A stretch of 64,000 nt of DNA from Lysinibacillus_B sp031181585 (GTDB lineage Bacteria > Bacillota > Bacilli > Bacillales_A > Planococcaceae), in NCBI RefSeq assembly GCF_047301505.1, contig NZ_CP154840.1:2232001-2296000 (forward strand), in the 5' to 3' direction. The notes under the pieces were generated by a model that ran no database searches, was not told where the DNA came from, and worked only from the letters and a program-made list of their open reading frames with translations. Made by a program: the position numbers and the translations under genes. Shown one piece after another: positions 43,833 to 52,528 of the stretch (positions are counted from its first letter, which is position 1; every line of letters begins with the position of its first letter).

Positions 43833-43880
43833 ATAAAGGTTTGGAAATCCAAGAATTAAGGGTTTCCAAACCTTTTTATT
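43833..43880 (+). terminator. Terminator of the chemoreceptor gene
   Basis: Perfect 13-bp stem AAAGGTTTGGAAA / TTTCCAAACCTTT, then TTATT. Confidence 0.9.
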
Positions 43881-43903
43881 CGACTTCAACAGTCTTAAAA
43901 ATT

Positions 43904-43928
43904 GTTTAAAATCATAATGGCCGGTTAA
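43904..43928 (+). promoter_or_regulatory. Candidate sigma-B promoter
   Basis: GTTTAA (43904-43909), a 13-base spacer and GGTTAA (43923-43928) closely match the sigma-B consensus GTTTAA-N13-15-GGGTAT. The gene behind it belongs to a general-stress SDR family. Confidence 0.55.
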
Positions 43929-43963
43929 AGAAGTAGGGAGACAATATAAAGGAGGCTTTTTTC

Positions 43964-44836
43964 ATGACAAATGTTGAAAACAAACAAGTAGGCGGCACAC
44001 CACCGCAACAGCAAGAAAAGCAGCCCGGGATTGAATCAAAAATGAAGCCACTTCCGACTCAGCCAAAAGAATATGCGGGCAGCGGAAAACTTAAGGACCG
44101 TGTCGCAATTATTACAGGTGGTGACTCAGGGATTGGACGTGCAGTAGCAATCGCTTACGCAAAGGAAGGCGCCAACCTAGTAATTAGCTACTTATCTGAA
44201 GAACAAAGCGACGCTGAGGAAACGAAGCGCCTCGTTGAAGAAGCAGGAGCTAAGGCAGTATTAGCACCTGGGGACATTTCTGAACCAGGGACAAGTGACA
44301 TGATTGTCAAAACTGCACTTGATACATTTAACAAGATTGATATTTTAGTGAATAACGCAGCGGTTCAGTACCCTGTTGATCACTTCGTTGATATTACAAT
44401 TGAGCAATGGCGTAAGACGTTCGGCATTAATCTGGATGGAATCTTCTATTTAACTAAAGCGGTAGTTCCGCATATGAAGCCTGGCAGCTCAATCATTTCC
44501 ACAACTTCTATTAATGCCTACCGCGGTCACAAAACGTTGATTGATTATACGACGACTAAGGGAGCGATTGTTGGATTTACTCGAAGCCTTGCTCAAAATC
44601 TTATTGATGATGGAATTCGCGTCAATATGGTGGCGCCAGGTCCAATTTGGACACCGCTTATCCCTTCTTCTTTTGATTCGGATAAAGTGGAAGAGTTCGG
44701 TACAGAGACACCAATGAAGCGTCCGGGCCAACCGAGCGAACTGGCAGGTGCCTACGTTTTATTAGCATCCGATGACGGTTCGTACATTACAGGTCAATGT
44801 ATCCATGTCAACGGTGGTATGATTATGCATTCATAA
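43964..44836 (+). CDS. General-stress SDR oxidoreductase (YdaD/YhdF-like)
   Basis: A 290-residue short-chain dehydrogenase with the hydrophilic N-terminal extension typical of the YdaD/YhdF group (KPLPTQPKEYAGSGKLKDRVAIITGGDSGIGRAVAIAYAKEGANLVISY). The catalytic residues are in STTSINAYRGHKTLIDYTTTKGAIVGF; it ends GQCIHVNGGMIMHS. B. subtilis members are sigma-B-dependent, and a fitting promoter lies upstream. The substrate is unknown. ATG 43964 follows AAAGGAGGC. Confidence 0.92.
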   Translation: MTNVENKQVGGTPPQQQEKQPGIESKMKPLPTQPKEYAGSGKLKDRVAIITGGDSGIGRAVAIAYAKEGANLVISYLSEEQSDAEETKRLVEEAGAKAVLAPGDISEPGTSDMIVKTALDTFNKIDILVNNAAVQYPVDHFVDITIEQWRKTFGINLDGIFYLTKAVVPHMKPGSSIISTTSINAYRGHKTLIDYTTTKGAIVGFTRSLAQNLIDDGIRVNMVAPGPIWTPLIPSSFDSDKVEEFGTETPMKRPGQPSELAGAYVLLASDDGSYITGQCIHVNGGMIMHS

Positions 44837-44843
44837 TAACCAC

Positions 44844-44879
44844 AAAGCCATTCTACATGTTCGTAGAATGGCTTTTTTA
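44844..44879 (+). terminator. Terminator of the stress SDR gene
   Basis: Perfect 13-bp stem AAAGCCATTCTAC / GTAGAATGGCTTT and a T run. Confidence 0.9.
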
Positions 44880-45522
44880 CTGATTTTGTTTAAGGGGCTG
44901 CCTCACTTAGTAAAGGGAGCAACTGAAAAATAGATGTTCCCCATTTGAGTTTGAACGTTTTCGAGATAATTTTGGGATGTCAGGCACTTGTTTGTCCTGG
45001 ATAGGATTCACCTACTCCATATGACGTAAACAAATTGAGGGATAGGTTCATTTAAATGAACTTGCTCATTGCTAATACTCTAACTACCTATCGCCTTCTG
45101 CAGCTGTTTTACATAGCTTTCAGTTTTAGCAGTACCTGGATCCAGTAACGCTGTCTTTTAATAGTACGCCCCCCTTCTTTAGAAAAGTGGCTATTTCCAT
45201 AAACTTAAGATTACAAACCATCCCTTTTTAAAAGATTAGTTGAAATTGTATAAGACACCCTCATTTGGCTGTCTAACAAGAAGAAACGCTGTTTGAAATT
45301 GTAATTTATAGGTTAATAGATAATGAAAACTACTTCCTAAAGCCTCTATCACAAGGGTATTTATAAGTTTCTCTTGTCCTTCAAACACTAAATATCGTTA
45401 TTTCTATCAAAATTACTTCGATTTCAATCGATTAATTATTTTCTCGAAAAAACTCTTTTATACTGTTTACAGCGAAAATAAACTAATTGTTATCGTTTTC
45501 ATTCTTTTTAGGGAGGGCTATT
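44880..45522. other. Long intergenic region with a possible gene ghost
   Basis: No intact gene. The minus strand between about 45160 and 44985 reads ALLDPGTAKTESYVKQLQKA and, after a stop, NEQVHLNEPIPQFVYV, which looks like eroded coding sequence of no family I know. The symporter promoter must lie near 45450-45500. Confidence 0.35.
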
Positions 45523-46746
45523 ATGAAATTAGCTACAAGGATCTTATGGGCACTTGCGCTTGGTGCCATTACAGGAATATTAATTAATATTTTTGCAGAT
45601 AACTGGTTTGAGCCGTTAGACGGTTATGTCTTTACACCACTAGGTACGATATTTCTGAATTTAATTAAAATGCTTATTGTACCGCTTGTGTTTTTCTCCA
45701 TCGCGGTGGGAGTAGCCAATATTGGTGATCCTAAGAAACTCGGCCGTATGGGTGGTAAAACAATGGTATTCTTCCTTTCTACTACTGCTGTTGCTATTAC
45801 GATAGGGATAATTTTAGCATTACTTTTAAAGCCAGGGGTCGGGGGCTCATTTGATACAACCAACTTAGAATACGAATCGAGTGAAGCTCCGCCAGTTACC
45901 GATACACTTCTAGGAATTATTCCAGCCAATCCAATTGAAGCTATGGCTTCTGGAGATATGCTGGCGATTATTTTCTTTGCACTATTTATTGGAATTGGTG
46001 TTGCAGCATTAGGAGAAAAAGTGGATATCTTTAAACGTTTCCTCGAACAAGGTAATGAAATAATGATGTTTTTAGTTGGATTAGTCATGAAGTTTGCGCC
46101 GATTGGAACATTTGGGTTAATCGCTTCAGCCGTTGGTAAACAAGGTTTTGATGCATTAAAAGCTATGTTCTTGTATATGGTGGTTGTTTTCCTAGCACTG
46201 GCACTTCATTTTATTGTCGTCTACGGTGGTGCTATGAAGCTGCTTGCGAAGCAAAATCCAATCAAAGTAATGAAGGAATTTATTCCAGCAATGACGGTTG
46301 CCTTCAGTACCTCAAGCAGTAGTGCTACGTTACCTATTGCAATGGATGTAGCCCAAACTAAATTAGGTGTTCCAAAACCGATCAGCAGCTTTGTTCAGCC
46401 TCTTGGTGCCACAATCAACATGGATGGGACAGCAATTATGCAAGGCGTTGCCACGATCTTCATCGCACAAGTATTTGGCGTGGATTTATCTATTCAGGAT
46501 ATGCTGGTCGTGGTGCTGACAGCAGTGCTGGCTTCCATTGGTACTGCAGCTGTGCCAGGAGCTGGTATGATTATGCTGGCCATGGTGCTAGAGTCAGTAG
46601 GTCTGCCGGTTGCTGGTATTGCCTTAATTATCGGGATCGACCGCTTGCTTGATATGACACGTACATTGGTTAATATTACTGGTGATTTAACATGCGCTCT
46701 TTATATTGCAGAGGACGAAAAGAAACGTGAATTGAAAAATGCATAA
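45523..46746 (+). CDS. Dicarboxylate/amino acid:cation symporter (DAACS family)
   Basis: A 407-residue membrane transporter of the GltP/GltT/DctP type that imports glutamate/aspartate or C4-dicarboxylates with protons or sodium. It has the serine-rich hairpin AFSTSSSSATLPIAM, the TM7 motif GATINMDGTAIMQGVATIFIAQ (NMDGT), the second hairpin SIGTAAVPGAGMIMLAMVLESVGLP, and TM8 with DRLLDMTRTLVNITGDLTCALYIA. ATG 45523 follows GGGAGGG; the upstream frame to 45487 lacks a site. The substrate cannot be decided between glutamate and dicarboxylate. Confidence 0.94.
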   Translation: MKLATRILWALALGAITGILINIFADNWFEPLDGYVFTPLGTIFLNLIKMLIVPLVFFSIAVGVANIGDPKKLGRMGGKTMVFFLSTTAVAITIGIILALLLKPGVGGSFDTTNLEYESSEAPPVTDTLLGIIPANPIEAMASGDMLAIIFFALFIGIGVAALGEKVDIFKRFLEQGNEIMMFLVGLVMKFAPIGTFGLIASAVGKQGFDALKAMFLYMVVVFLALALHFIVVYGGAMKLLAKQNPIKVMKEFIPAMTVAFSTSSSSATLPIAMDVAQTKLGVPKPISSFVQPLGATINMDGTAIMQGVATIFIAQVFGVDLSIQDMLVVVLTAVLASIGTAAVPGAGMIMLAMVLESVGLPVAGIALIIGIDRLLDMTRTLVNITGDLTCALYIAEDEKKRELKNA

Positions 46747-46749
46747 GAC

Positions 46750-46786
46750 AGAAGCAATGAAGGAGCTCTCTTTCATTGCTTCTTTT
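46750..46786 (+). terminator. Terminator of the symporter gene
   Basis: Perfect 12-bp stem AGAAGCAATGAA / TTCATTGCTTCT then TTTG. Confidence 0.9.
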
Positions 46787-46970
46787 GTTGTTGTTAGGCT
46801 GTTGCTTTATGTAGTGTGGTTACATATCCCAAACGAAAGAAAGCAGAAGAGCGATAAAGTCTTTATCTTCGGAATTTGCTGAAAAACGCGTTTCTCCCCT
46901 TCTCCCCGCTATAATAAAGTTTGTTATATAGCAGTCTATTACCGATATATGAAAAAGGCAGAGAAATTTT

Positions 46971-47600
46971 ATGAACAAACTTATTTATTGGCGCAGTGCA
47001 TTCTTTTTACTTGGCATTATTGTTTTATCATTTGGCATCACTTTAACTATTAAAGCAAAACTGATCGGTGTAGGCTCCTGGGACGTGCTTCATATTGGCC
47101 TCGCAGAAACGGCAGGATTAACAATTGGTTCGTGGTCTATTATTGTTGGTCTGCTAATATTGGCTGTCGATTCAGCCGTAATGAAGCGTTTCCCGAAGAT
47201 GGGGACTTTTTTGGATATGTTTCTTGCCGGAATTTTTATTGATGTTTTCAACAGTATATTACCCAGCGTTGATGGATTCTTCCCGCAATTGATTGCTTTT
47301 TGCTTTGGTCTGTTCTTCCTTGGCTTTGGCTCGGGTATGTACATTGTCGCAAACCTTGGTGTCGGTCCGCGTGATACACTCATGCTTCTAGTTACGCATA
47401 AGCTTGGTTGGAGCGTTGGACGTGCACGTACTACGATGGAAATCACGGTTGCTGTTCTAGGCTTCTTCCTGGGCGGCCCTATTGGCATTGGTACCGTCAA
47501 TATGTCTTTCGGTCTCGGCCCAATTGTTCAATGGGCTCTCATTGTGAACGAAAAACTATTCTATCTCGTAACAGGTACTGAAAGCTCTGTTTACAATTAG
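46971..47600 (+). CDS. YczE-like integral membrane protein
   Basis: A 209-residue membrane protein with about five to six helices, of the YczE/COG2364 family. Typical segments are GIIVLSFGITLTIKAKLIGVGSWDVLHIGL, GFGSGMYIVANLGVGPRDTLMLLVTHKLGWSVG and GGPIGIGTVNMSFGLGPIVQW. In B. subtilis YczE is linked to lipopeptide production, but the biochemical role is unknown. It is a single gene. Confidence 0.9.
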   Translation: MNKLIYWRSAFFLLGIIVLSFGITLTIKAKLIGVGSWDVLHIGLAETAGLTIGSWSIIVGLLILAVDSAVMKRFPKMGTFLDMFLAGIFIDVFNSILPSVDGFFPQLIAFCFGLFFLGFGSGMYIVANLGVGPRDTLMLLVTHKLGWSVGRARTTMEITVAVLGFFLGGPIGIGTVNMSFGLGPIVQWALIVNEKLFYLVTGTESSVYN

Positions 47601-47762
47601 GCAGAAGTCATAAGTCAGCTAAATGTTGGCCCTATTATTCTTGTGAGGCTTTATGTATTTCTTTTCGAAATCAAACGTTATGTTATAAGAGAATAAATTA
47701 CTACATAGTCGCATATATATTATTATCCCCATTCCCCTATTTCGAGAGGGAATGTACGAGCT

Positions 47763-47799
47763 GAACCCCATCTGCATCCCTAGGCAGATGGGGTTATTT
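47763..47799 (+). terminator. Terminator downstream of the yczE-like gene
   Basis: Stem AACCCCATCTGC / GCAGATGGGGTT then ATTTATAT, 160 bases after the stop. Nothing else is recognised in 47601-47980. Confidence 0.8.
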
Positions 47800-47980
47800 A
47801 TATAATCTACATTATTCTCCCTTATGTATCTTCTGTAACATTCATTTCAGTTTATTAACAATATCCCCTTTCTATTTCATAAGACTTAAGTTTGCGTTTC
47901 AAAGTAAATTTTTGATGGTATAGGTACTTATAGACGTCTATAATTATCAAAAACTATTATGAAAGAAAGGTGAAGACATC

Positions 47981-48991
47981 TTGAAGATTAACAAACTAGT
48001 CCTTGCCTGCTGCCTGATGTTGGCAGCATGTATTGTGCCAATAAAGGCGGATGCTGCAACATTCAAGGATGTACCGGCAAAGAACAGCCACTATGCCTCT
48101 ATCGAAAACCTGGCATCCAAAGATATCTTGTCCGGTTATAGCGATGGCACATTTCGCCCTAACAATTACGTAACACGGGCACAAGCTGCTAAAATTATTG
48201 CGAAATCTCTCAATCTGACTTCTAACAATCAAGCTCAGCAGCAGTTCAAGGATGTACCTAAAAACTCTGAATATTATAATGCCATTCAGGCGTTAAATGA
48301 ACGCAATATTATAAGCGGCTATTCCAGCGATCATACATTCCGTCCAAATGAGTGGCTGACGCGTGCACAGATGGCAAAAATTTTAACTCGTGCGTTTTCG
48401 TTAGAGCAGGCAAAGGCTATTACGTATCCATTCCATGATATCCCAAGCAGTTCTAGCTTTAAATACGATATTCAAACTATTTTTAACGCCGGCATCACAA
48501 ACGGAACATCGGCGTCTACATTCTCACCAAATGCATCGGTAACACGGGGCCAAATGGCAAGCTTTGTTGTACGGGCGCGAGATGGAGTAAGAGCTCCGGA
48601 AAGACCGGTAAGTAACAATTATGCAGATCAGGTTATTGCCTTGACGAATCAGGCACGCGTTGAAAATGGCCTTCAGCCACTAGCGATGGGTACTTCCTTG
48701 ATGCAGTCTGCACAGTTTAAAACGGATGATATGGCTGCTACGCGTATTTTGAGTCATGACAGTCCAAATTACGGCGGCATGCAAAATATCCTAAACCGCT
48801 TCAATATTGCCTACAGCTATGCAGGTGAAAATATCGCGGTAGGACAGCGCTCCCCTGAAGAGGTTGTCAACGCATGGATGAATTCTCCGGGCCACCGTGC
48901 GAATATTTTAAATAGCAATTACACACATATCGGTGTTGGATATTCTAGTAACGGCAACTACTGGACGCAGCATTTTATCCGCACAAGATAG
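47981..48991 (+). CDS. SLH-anchored CAP/SCP-domain protein
   Basis: A 336-residue exported surface protein. The N-terminus is a signal peptide; it contains LAAC (Cys17, a possible lipobox) and a later signal-peptidase-I-like KADA, so the processing route is uncertain. Three SLH repeats follow (about 27-70, 86-130, 148-193; FRPNNYVTRAQAAKIIAKSL, FRPNEWLTRAQMAKILTRAF), then a CAP domain from about 213 (LTNQARVENGLQPLAM, LSHDSPNYGG, YAGENIAVGQRSPEEVVNAWMNSPGHRANIL, HIGVGYSSNGNYWTQHF). CAP domains in bacteria have no settled activity. TTG 47981 is placed by AAAGGTGA eight bases upstream. It resembles the CAP relic at 20.6 kb. Confidence 0.93.
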   Translation: MKINKLVLACCLMLAACIVPIKADAATFKDVPAKNSHYASIENLASKDILSGYSDGTFRPNNYVTRAQAAKIIAKSLNLTSNNQAQQQFKDVPKNSEYYNAIQALNERNIISGYSSDHTFRPNEWLTRAQMAKILTRAFSLEQAKAITYPFHDIPSSSSFKYDIQTIFNAGITNGTSASTFSPNASVTRGQMASFVVRARDGVRAPERPVSNNYADQVIALTNQARVENGLQPLAMGTSLMQSAQFKTDDMAATRILSHDSPNYGGMQNILNRFNIAYSYAGENIAVGQRSPEEVVNAWMNSPGHRANILNSNYTHIGVGYSSNGNYWTQHFIRTR

Positions 48992-49021
48992 TATAAAAAG
49001 CAAAATTCCCATAAAGGAAAG

Positions 49022-49071
49022 TAAGACTATAGATAACGCGAAACAATAGCGTTTGTCTATAGTCTTTTTTA
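49022..49071 (+). terminator. Terminator of the SLH-CAP gene
   Basis: Long stem AAGACTATAGA / TCTATAGTCTT with inner ACGC/GCGT pairing and a T tail. Confidence 0.88.
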
Positions 49072-49267
49072 CGATAAACGAATGTATCCCCTTCTATCAA
49101 GCGGCTTTTTTCACTACTCCTTGTAGCAGGTTGATGAACAATAAAAACCTCCGCCAATTCTCTATGACTAGAGGAGATTTTCTTTGACTATTATTCTACG
49201 TTCTTTTTTATGTTATTTTAGCAACAGCGTGCGCTTCATGATTTTAAAAATATTATAAATTTTTCCA

Positions 49268-50173
49268 TTAACCGAAAACTTGACCGCCATTCACATGGAG
49301 TGTTTGGCCTGTAACAAATCTGGAATCGTCCGATGCCAGATAGACGAATGTAGGTGCTACTTCAAATGGTTGGCCCTGGCGATCCATTGGATTTCCTGCT
49401 AATGGTACTTGATCAGCAGAAAAACTTGAAGGAATCAATGGTGTCCAGATCCGTCCGGGAGCAATTGCATTCACACGAATTCCTTTGCTGACTAAGTTTT
49501 TGGATAATGCGCGGGTAAATCCTATGTTTGCCCCTTTTGTAGCTGTATAATCGATCAATTGTTCATTCCCATCAAAGGCCACTACTGAAGAGGTATTAAT
49601 AATCGAACTCCCTGCCGTTAAGTATTTTAATGCTGCGCGGGTTGTATAAAAATGAGAATAGATATTAATTTTAAATGTTTCATCGAATTGCTCATCTGTA
49701 ATATCCGTCAAGTTTAATTGCTGAAATTGAACCCCTACATGGTTACATAGAATATCTAGCTTTCCAAAAGACTCCACTGTCTTCTCCACAATATCCGCAC
49801 AATGCGCTTTTTCTCTTAGATCGCCCGGTAATAAAAGGCACCGTTTTCCAATTTCTTCAATTCTATTTTTTGTCCTTGTCGCATCTTCATGTTCATCCAA
49901 GTAGGAAATTGCGACGTCGGCTCCCTCCTTGGCAAAGGCAATGGCAGCTGCTGCCCCCATTCCGCTATCTCCTCCGGTAATTAAGGCCACTTTTCCTTTT
50001 AATTTTCCGCTTCCTATATAGAGCGGATTTTCAATAATTGGCTTTGGGATCATTAAACCCTCTATACCCGGTTGGCGATATTGACGTTGCTCCGGTACAG
50101 TTAATGCAATCTCCTCGTAGCGAGTTATCTTCCCGTAGTTGGGATACAGCGGGTATTTTTGTTCCTTAGTCAA
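49268..50173 (-). CDS. SDR oxidoreductase (YhdF/YhxC-like)
   Basis: A 301-residue short-chain dehydrogenase of the same extended group as the gene at 44 kb (LKGKVALITGGDSGMGAAAAIAFAKEGADVAISYLDEHEDA; catalytic region NTSSVVAFDGNEQLIDYTATKGA). LCNHVGVQ replaces the usual NNAG-type motif. I place the start at TTG 50173, ten bases after GGGAGGG; the longer frame to 50242 has no ribosome site. Its role is probably in stress or sugar/alcohol oxidation. Confidence 0.88.
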   Translation of the reverse strand: MTKEQKYPLYPNYGKITRYEEIALTVPEQRQYRQPGIEGLMIPKPIIENPLYIGSGKLKGKVALITGGDSGMGAAAAIAFAKEGADVAISYLDEHEDATRTKNRIEEIGKRCLLLPGDLREKAHCADIVEKTVESFGKLDILCNHVGVQFQQLNLTDITDEQFDETFKINIYSHFYTTRAALKYLTAGSSIINTSSVVAFDGNEQLIDYTATKGANIGFTRALSKNLVSKGIRVNAIAPGRIWTPLIPSSFSADQVPLAGNPMDRQGQPFEVAPTFVYLASDDSRFVTGQTLHVNGGQVFG

Positions 50174-50304
50174 TGGATTGAATCCCTCCCCAAAACGACT
50201 TCTGCCTAGAATATGCGAATTAAGAAGTAGGCGTGCATCCACTAATAGTCAAAAGCTCTGAAAATTGAATACTATAGGAGCATCAAAAATAGGAGGTAAC
50301 GGTA

Positions 50305-50469
50305 ATCAACTATTATTACAATCCGAAAGTAAGGTTTTTATTAATGAATCAGTCGAACGAAAAAACGCAAATAACGTATCAATCTTTGGTGATCAAAGCA
50401 CCTATCATTGGGCCTAGACCCCCGTTTTATATTCATCCGTGTTACGAACATTATTATCCTGTAATTTAG
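50305..50469 (+). CDS. Possible small protein of 41-55 residues
   Basis: A strong AGGAGGT (50291-50297) is followed seven bases later by an in-frame ATC codon. The frame reads INYYYNPKVRFLL, then ATG 50344, then NQSNEKTQITYQSLVIKAPI and an end rich in Pro, Tyr and His (PRPPFYIHPCYEHYYPVI). From ATG 50344 it has no ribosome site, so an AUC start or a mutated ATG is possible. It resembles no family I know. Confidence 0.4.
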   Translation: MNYYYNPKVRFLLMNQSNEKTQITYQSLVIKAPIIGPRPPFYIHPCYEHYYPVI

Positions 50470-50673
50470 TATGTAAGAAAAATCTCCAACAGGTACCTCC
50501 TTAATGCATACATCAAGGAGGTACCTAAAAGGAGATTGATTGCGCCTAATGGCCAGGATCTAAAATTAAGGGACTTTTTATTTTGATTTTATTCGCTAAA
50601 ATGTATTTATATGGAATTATTTAAACGCTGTTTTATACATATTCTTTTTGTAAAAGAGAAAGGTGGAATAGTA

Positions 50674-51198
50674 GTGGACACGTTACATTCAATCACAATA
50701 AGAGAAGGGTTACTAAACGATGCTGAAAATATGTTAAGAATCCAAAGAGAAATTATTGAAGAAAAGGAATTTCTTTTATCGGATCCGGAAGAGTTCAATA
50801 AAACCGTTGATGATCAGAAGCAATGGATTCAACATATTCTACAAAATAGCCGGGAAATTATCCTCGTAGCAGAAGTTGACGGTGAAATGGTAGGGTGGCT
50901 GGTTTTTCAATCCCCTAACCGTGTTCGTCTAAATCATACAGGTTCTTTCGGGATGATGGTGCTGAAAGAATATCGCAACATGAAAATTGGGAGAATTTTA
51001 CTTGAAGCCCTGCTGACCTGGGCTGAATGTCATGAGGAAATAGAAAAAGTTTGCTTAGGTGTTCTTTCTTCAAACGAACGAGCAATTCACTTATATCGGT
51101 CGCTCGGTTTTATAGAAGAAGGACATAAAGTAAATGAAGTGAAAATAGACAATCGGTATGTAGATGATATTCTGATGTACAAGAATATAAAAAAATAA
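50674..51198 (+). CDS. GNAT acetyltransferase (RimJ/RimI-like)
   Basis: A 174-residue N-acetyltransferase (ITIREGLLNDAENMLRIQREIIEEKEFLL, acetyl-CoA loop LKEYRNMKIGRILLEALLTWAE, and LGVLSSNERAIHLYRSLGFIEEG). The GKGxG-type loop is changed to NMKIG. GTG 50674 is chosen because AAAGGTGG lies 7 bases upstream; the frame runs up to an ATG at 50611 without a site. The substrate is unknown. Confidence 0.85.
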   Translation: MDTLHSITIREGLLNDAENMLRIQREIIEEKEFLLSDPEEFNKTVDDQKQWIQHILQNSREIILVAEVDGEMVGWLVFQSPNRVRLNHTGSFGMMVLKEYRNMKIGRILLEALLTWAECHEEIEKVCLGVLSSNERAIHLYRSLGFIEEGHKVNEVKIDNRYVDDILMYKNIKK

Positions 51199-51206
51199 TA
51201 GCTAAT

Positions 51207-51240
51207 AAAAAGCCGTATTTTCATTGCAACACGGCTTTTC
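51207..51240 (+). terminator. Terminator of the GNAT gene
   Basis: Stem AAAAGCCGT / ACGGCTTTT. Confidence 0.8.
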
Positions 51241-51256
51241 CTGTTTAGGAGACAGA

Positions 51257-52105
51257 CTAGCTATGTGTTGTATGTAGAGTAGAAACCACGAATGCTTTGA
51301 AAGCTTCCGCCTCCTCTAAGAACGGGAAATGGTTGCTCTTTTCAAAAATTGTGAGTTCTGCATGTGGAAGCAGTTCTGCGATTTCAATGCCAAATTGCAC
51401 TGGACATTGAGCATCAAAGCGACCAGCATAAATAAAACTTGGCAGATCAATATGCTTCAATTGTTCTCTAACATCAAAATCTCTGTAATCTACCTTTCTG
51501 AAAAAGTCTAAACGCTCTCCAATTGTACGGCCGCTGTTTGGCTTCTTCAGTGCGTCCTTTAACTTTTCCTCGGAACAATAAGACATCAGCGCCCATTCAT
51601 AACTGAGATTTTTCCGTTTTTCTACGGAAGTCTCAGGATTATTTAGTGCCTCCATAATCTCCATGATACGTGGATAGTTTTTATTTTTATGATGGTACAT
51701 ACAGTCAGGATGTAAAGCGTACTCGTAACTTGCAGCTGCCCCTCCCACGATTAGTTTGCTTATAGACCCTGGTGTAATCGCTGCATATTTTAAACCGAGC
51801 ATCCCTCCCGTGGAATGACCAGCAAAAGCCCATTTTTCGAAGCCTAAGCTCTCACGAATCGCCTCCAGGTCAGCAACCGTCTCTTCCATTCGATATTCTT
51901 GTGGATTTTTTGCTTTTACAGAATGTCCGGCACCTCGTACGTTGATTAAAAATACATGATAGTAAGGGGTGAATGGATGAGCAAGAGCGTTTCCCCTTTC
52001 ATCAAACTCACTATATAAGTGTGTAACTGCAAGAGGCTCTCCTTCCCCACACTCGAAAATTTCAAAGGCACCCCGTTTTGTTTCTATGATTTTCTGTTTC
52101 CACAT
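51257..52105 (-). CDS. Alpha/beta hydrolase (prolyl aminopeptidase-like)
   Basis: A 282-residue cytosolic alpha/beta hydrolase of the S33 peptidase type. It has INVRGAGHSVKAKNPQEYRMEETVADLEAIRESLGFEKWAFAGHSTGGMLGLKYA (nucleophile Ser in GHSTGG), an acid in YAGRFDAQCP, and catalytic His in FEKSNHFPFLEE. The substrate is unknown. ATG 52105 follows AGGAGAG. Confidence 0.9.
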   Translation of the reverse strand: MWKQKIIETKRGAFEIFECGEGEPLAVTHLYSEFDERGNALAHPFTPYYHVFLINVRGAGHSVKAKNPQEYRMEETVADLEAIRESLGFEKWAFAGHSTGGMLGLKYAAITPGSISKLIVGGAAASYEYALHPDCMYHHKNKNYPRIMEIMEALNNPETSVEKRKNLSYEWALMSYCSEEKLKDALKKPNSGRTIGERLDFFRKVDYRDFDVREQLKHIDLPSFIYAGRFDAQCPVQFGIEIAELLPHAELTIFEKSNHFPFLEEAEAFKAFVVSTLHTTHS

Positions 52106-52143
52106 GACAAATCTCTCCTAACGTTTGGATATTATAAACTTTG

Positions 52144-52388
52144 TTAACCATTAAAGTATCTGACTATTGATACGACTGTATTAATGGCAAGTGCTAAAAT
52201 ACCGATCGACATCAGAATTATCACAGTTATACTGCCGTAGCGTATGTGTTTTAGCTGCAGATCGGAGAGTTCAGGAACTTCTTTATAGCGCCATTTATCC
52301 ATGAAGAAAAGGCTTCCTCAGGCTCATATAAAGACCAAATACAATAGCCGTATACTGGTATAGAAAGGACAACGACGATGAATAGCAT
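52144..52388 (-). pseudogene. Frameshifted small membrane protein
   Basis: From ATG 52388 (after GGAGGGC) the frame reads MLFIVVVLSIPVYGYCIWSL then YEPEEAF. A one-base change in the run CCTTTTCTTC then shifts to FFMDKWRYKEVPELSDLQLK and a second helix SITVIILMSIGILALAINTV, ending at TAA 52146-52144. Joining the two gives one sensible two-helix protein of about 80 residues. It could be a real pseudogene or a missed T in the sequence. Confidence 0.65.
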
Positions 52389-52528
52389 GGCAAAGCCCTC
52401 CTTTTATAAACTCCTTTTAGTTAATTTACGAATAAAATGCTATATAGTTTCAATTTTCTAACTTTATTGCTGCTGCTTCATAAAAAAAGCTATGCCCCGA
52501 TAGTAACCGGTCGCACAGCCATGTTTCA

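Noticed and set aside
47981..48060. Calling the SLH-CAP protein a lipoprotein because of LAAC
   Set aside because: A signal-peptidase-I-like site follows and SLH repeats already explain surface anchoring; the sequence does not decide.
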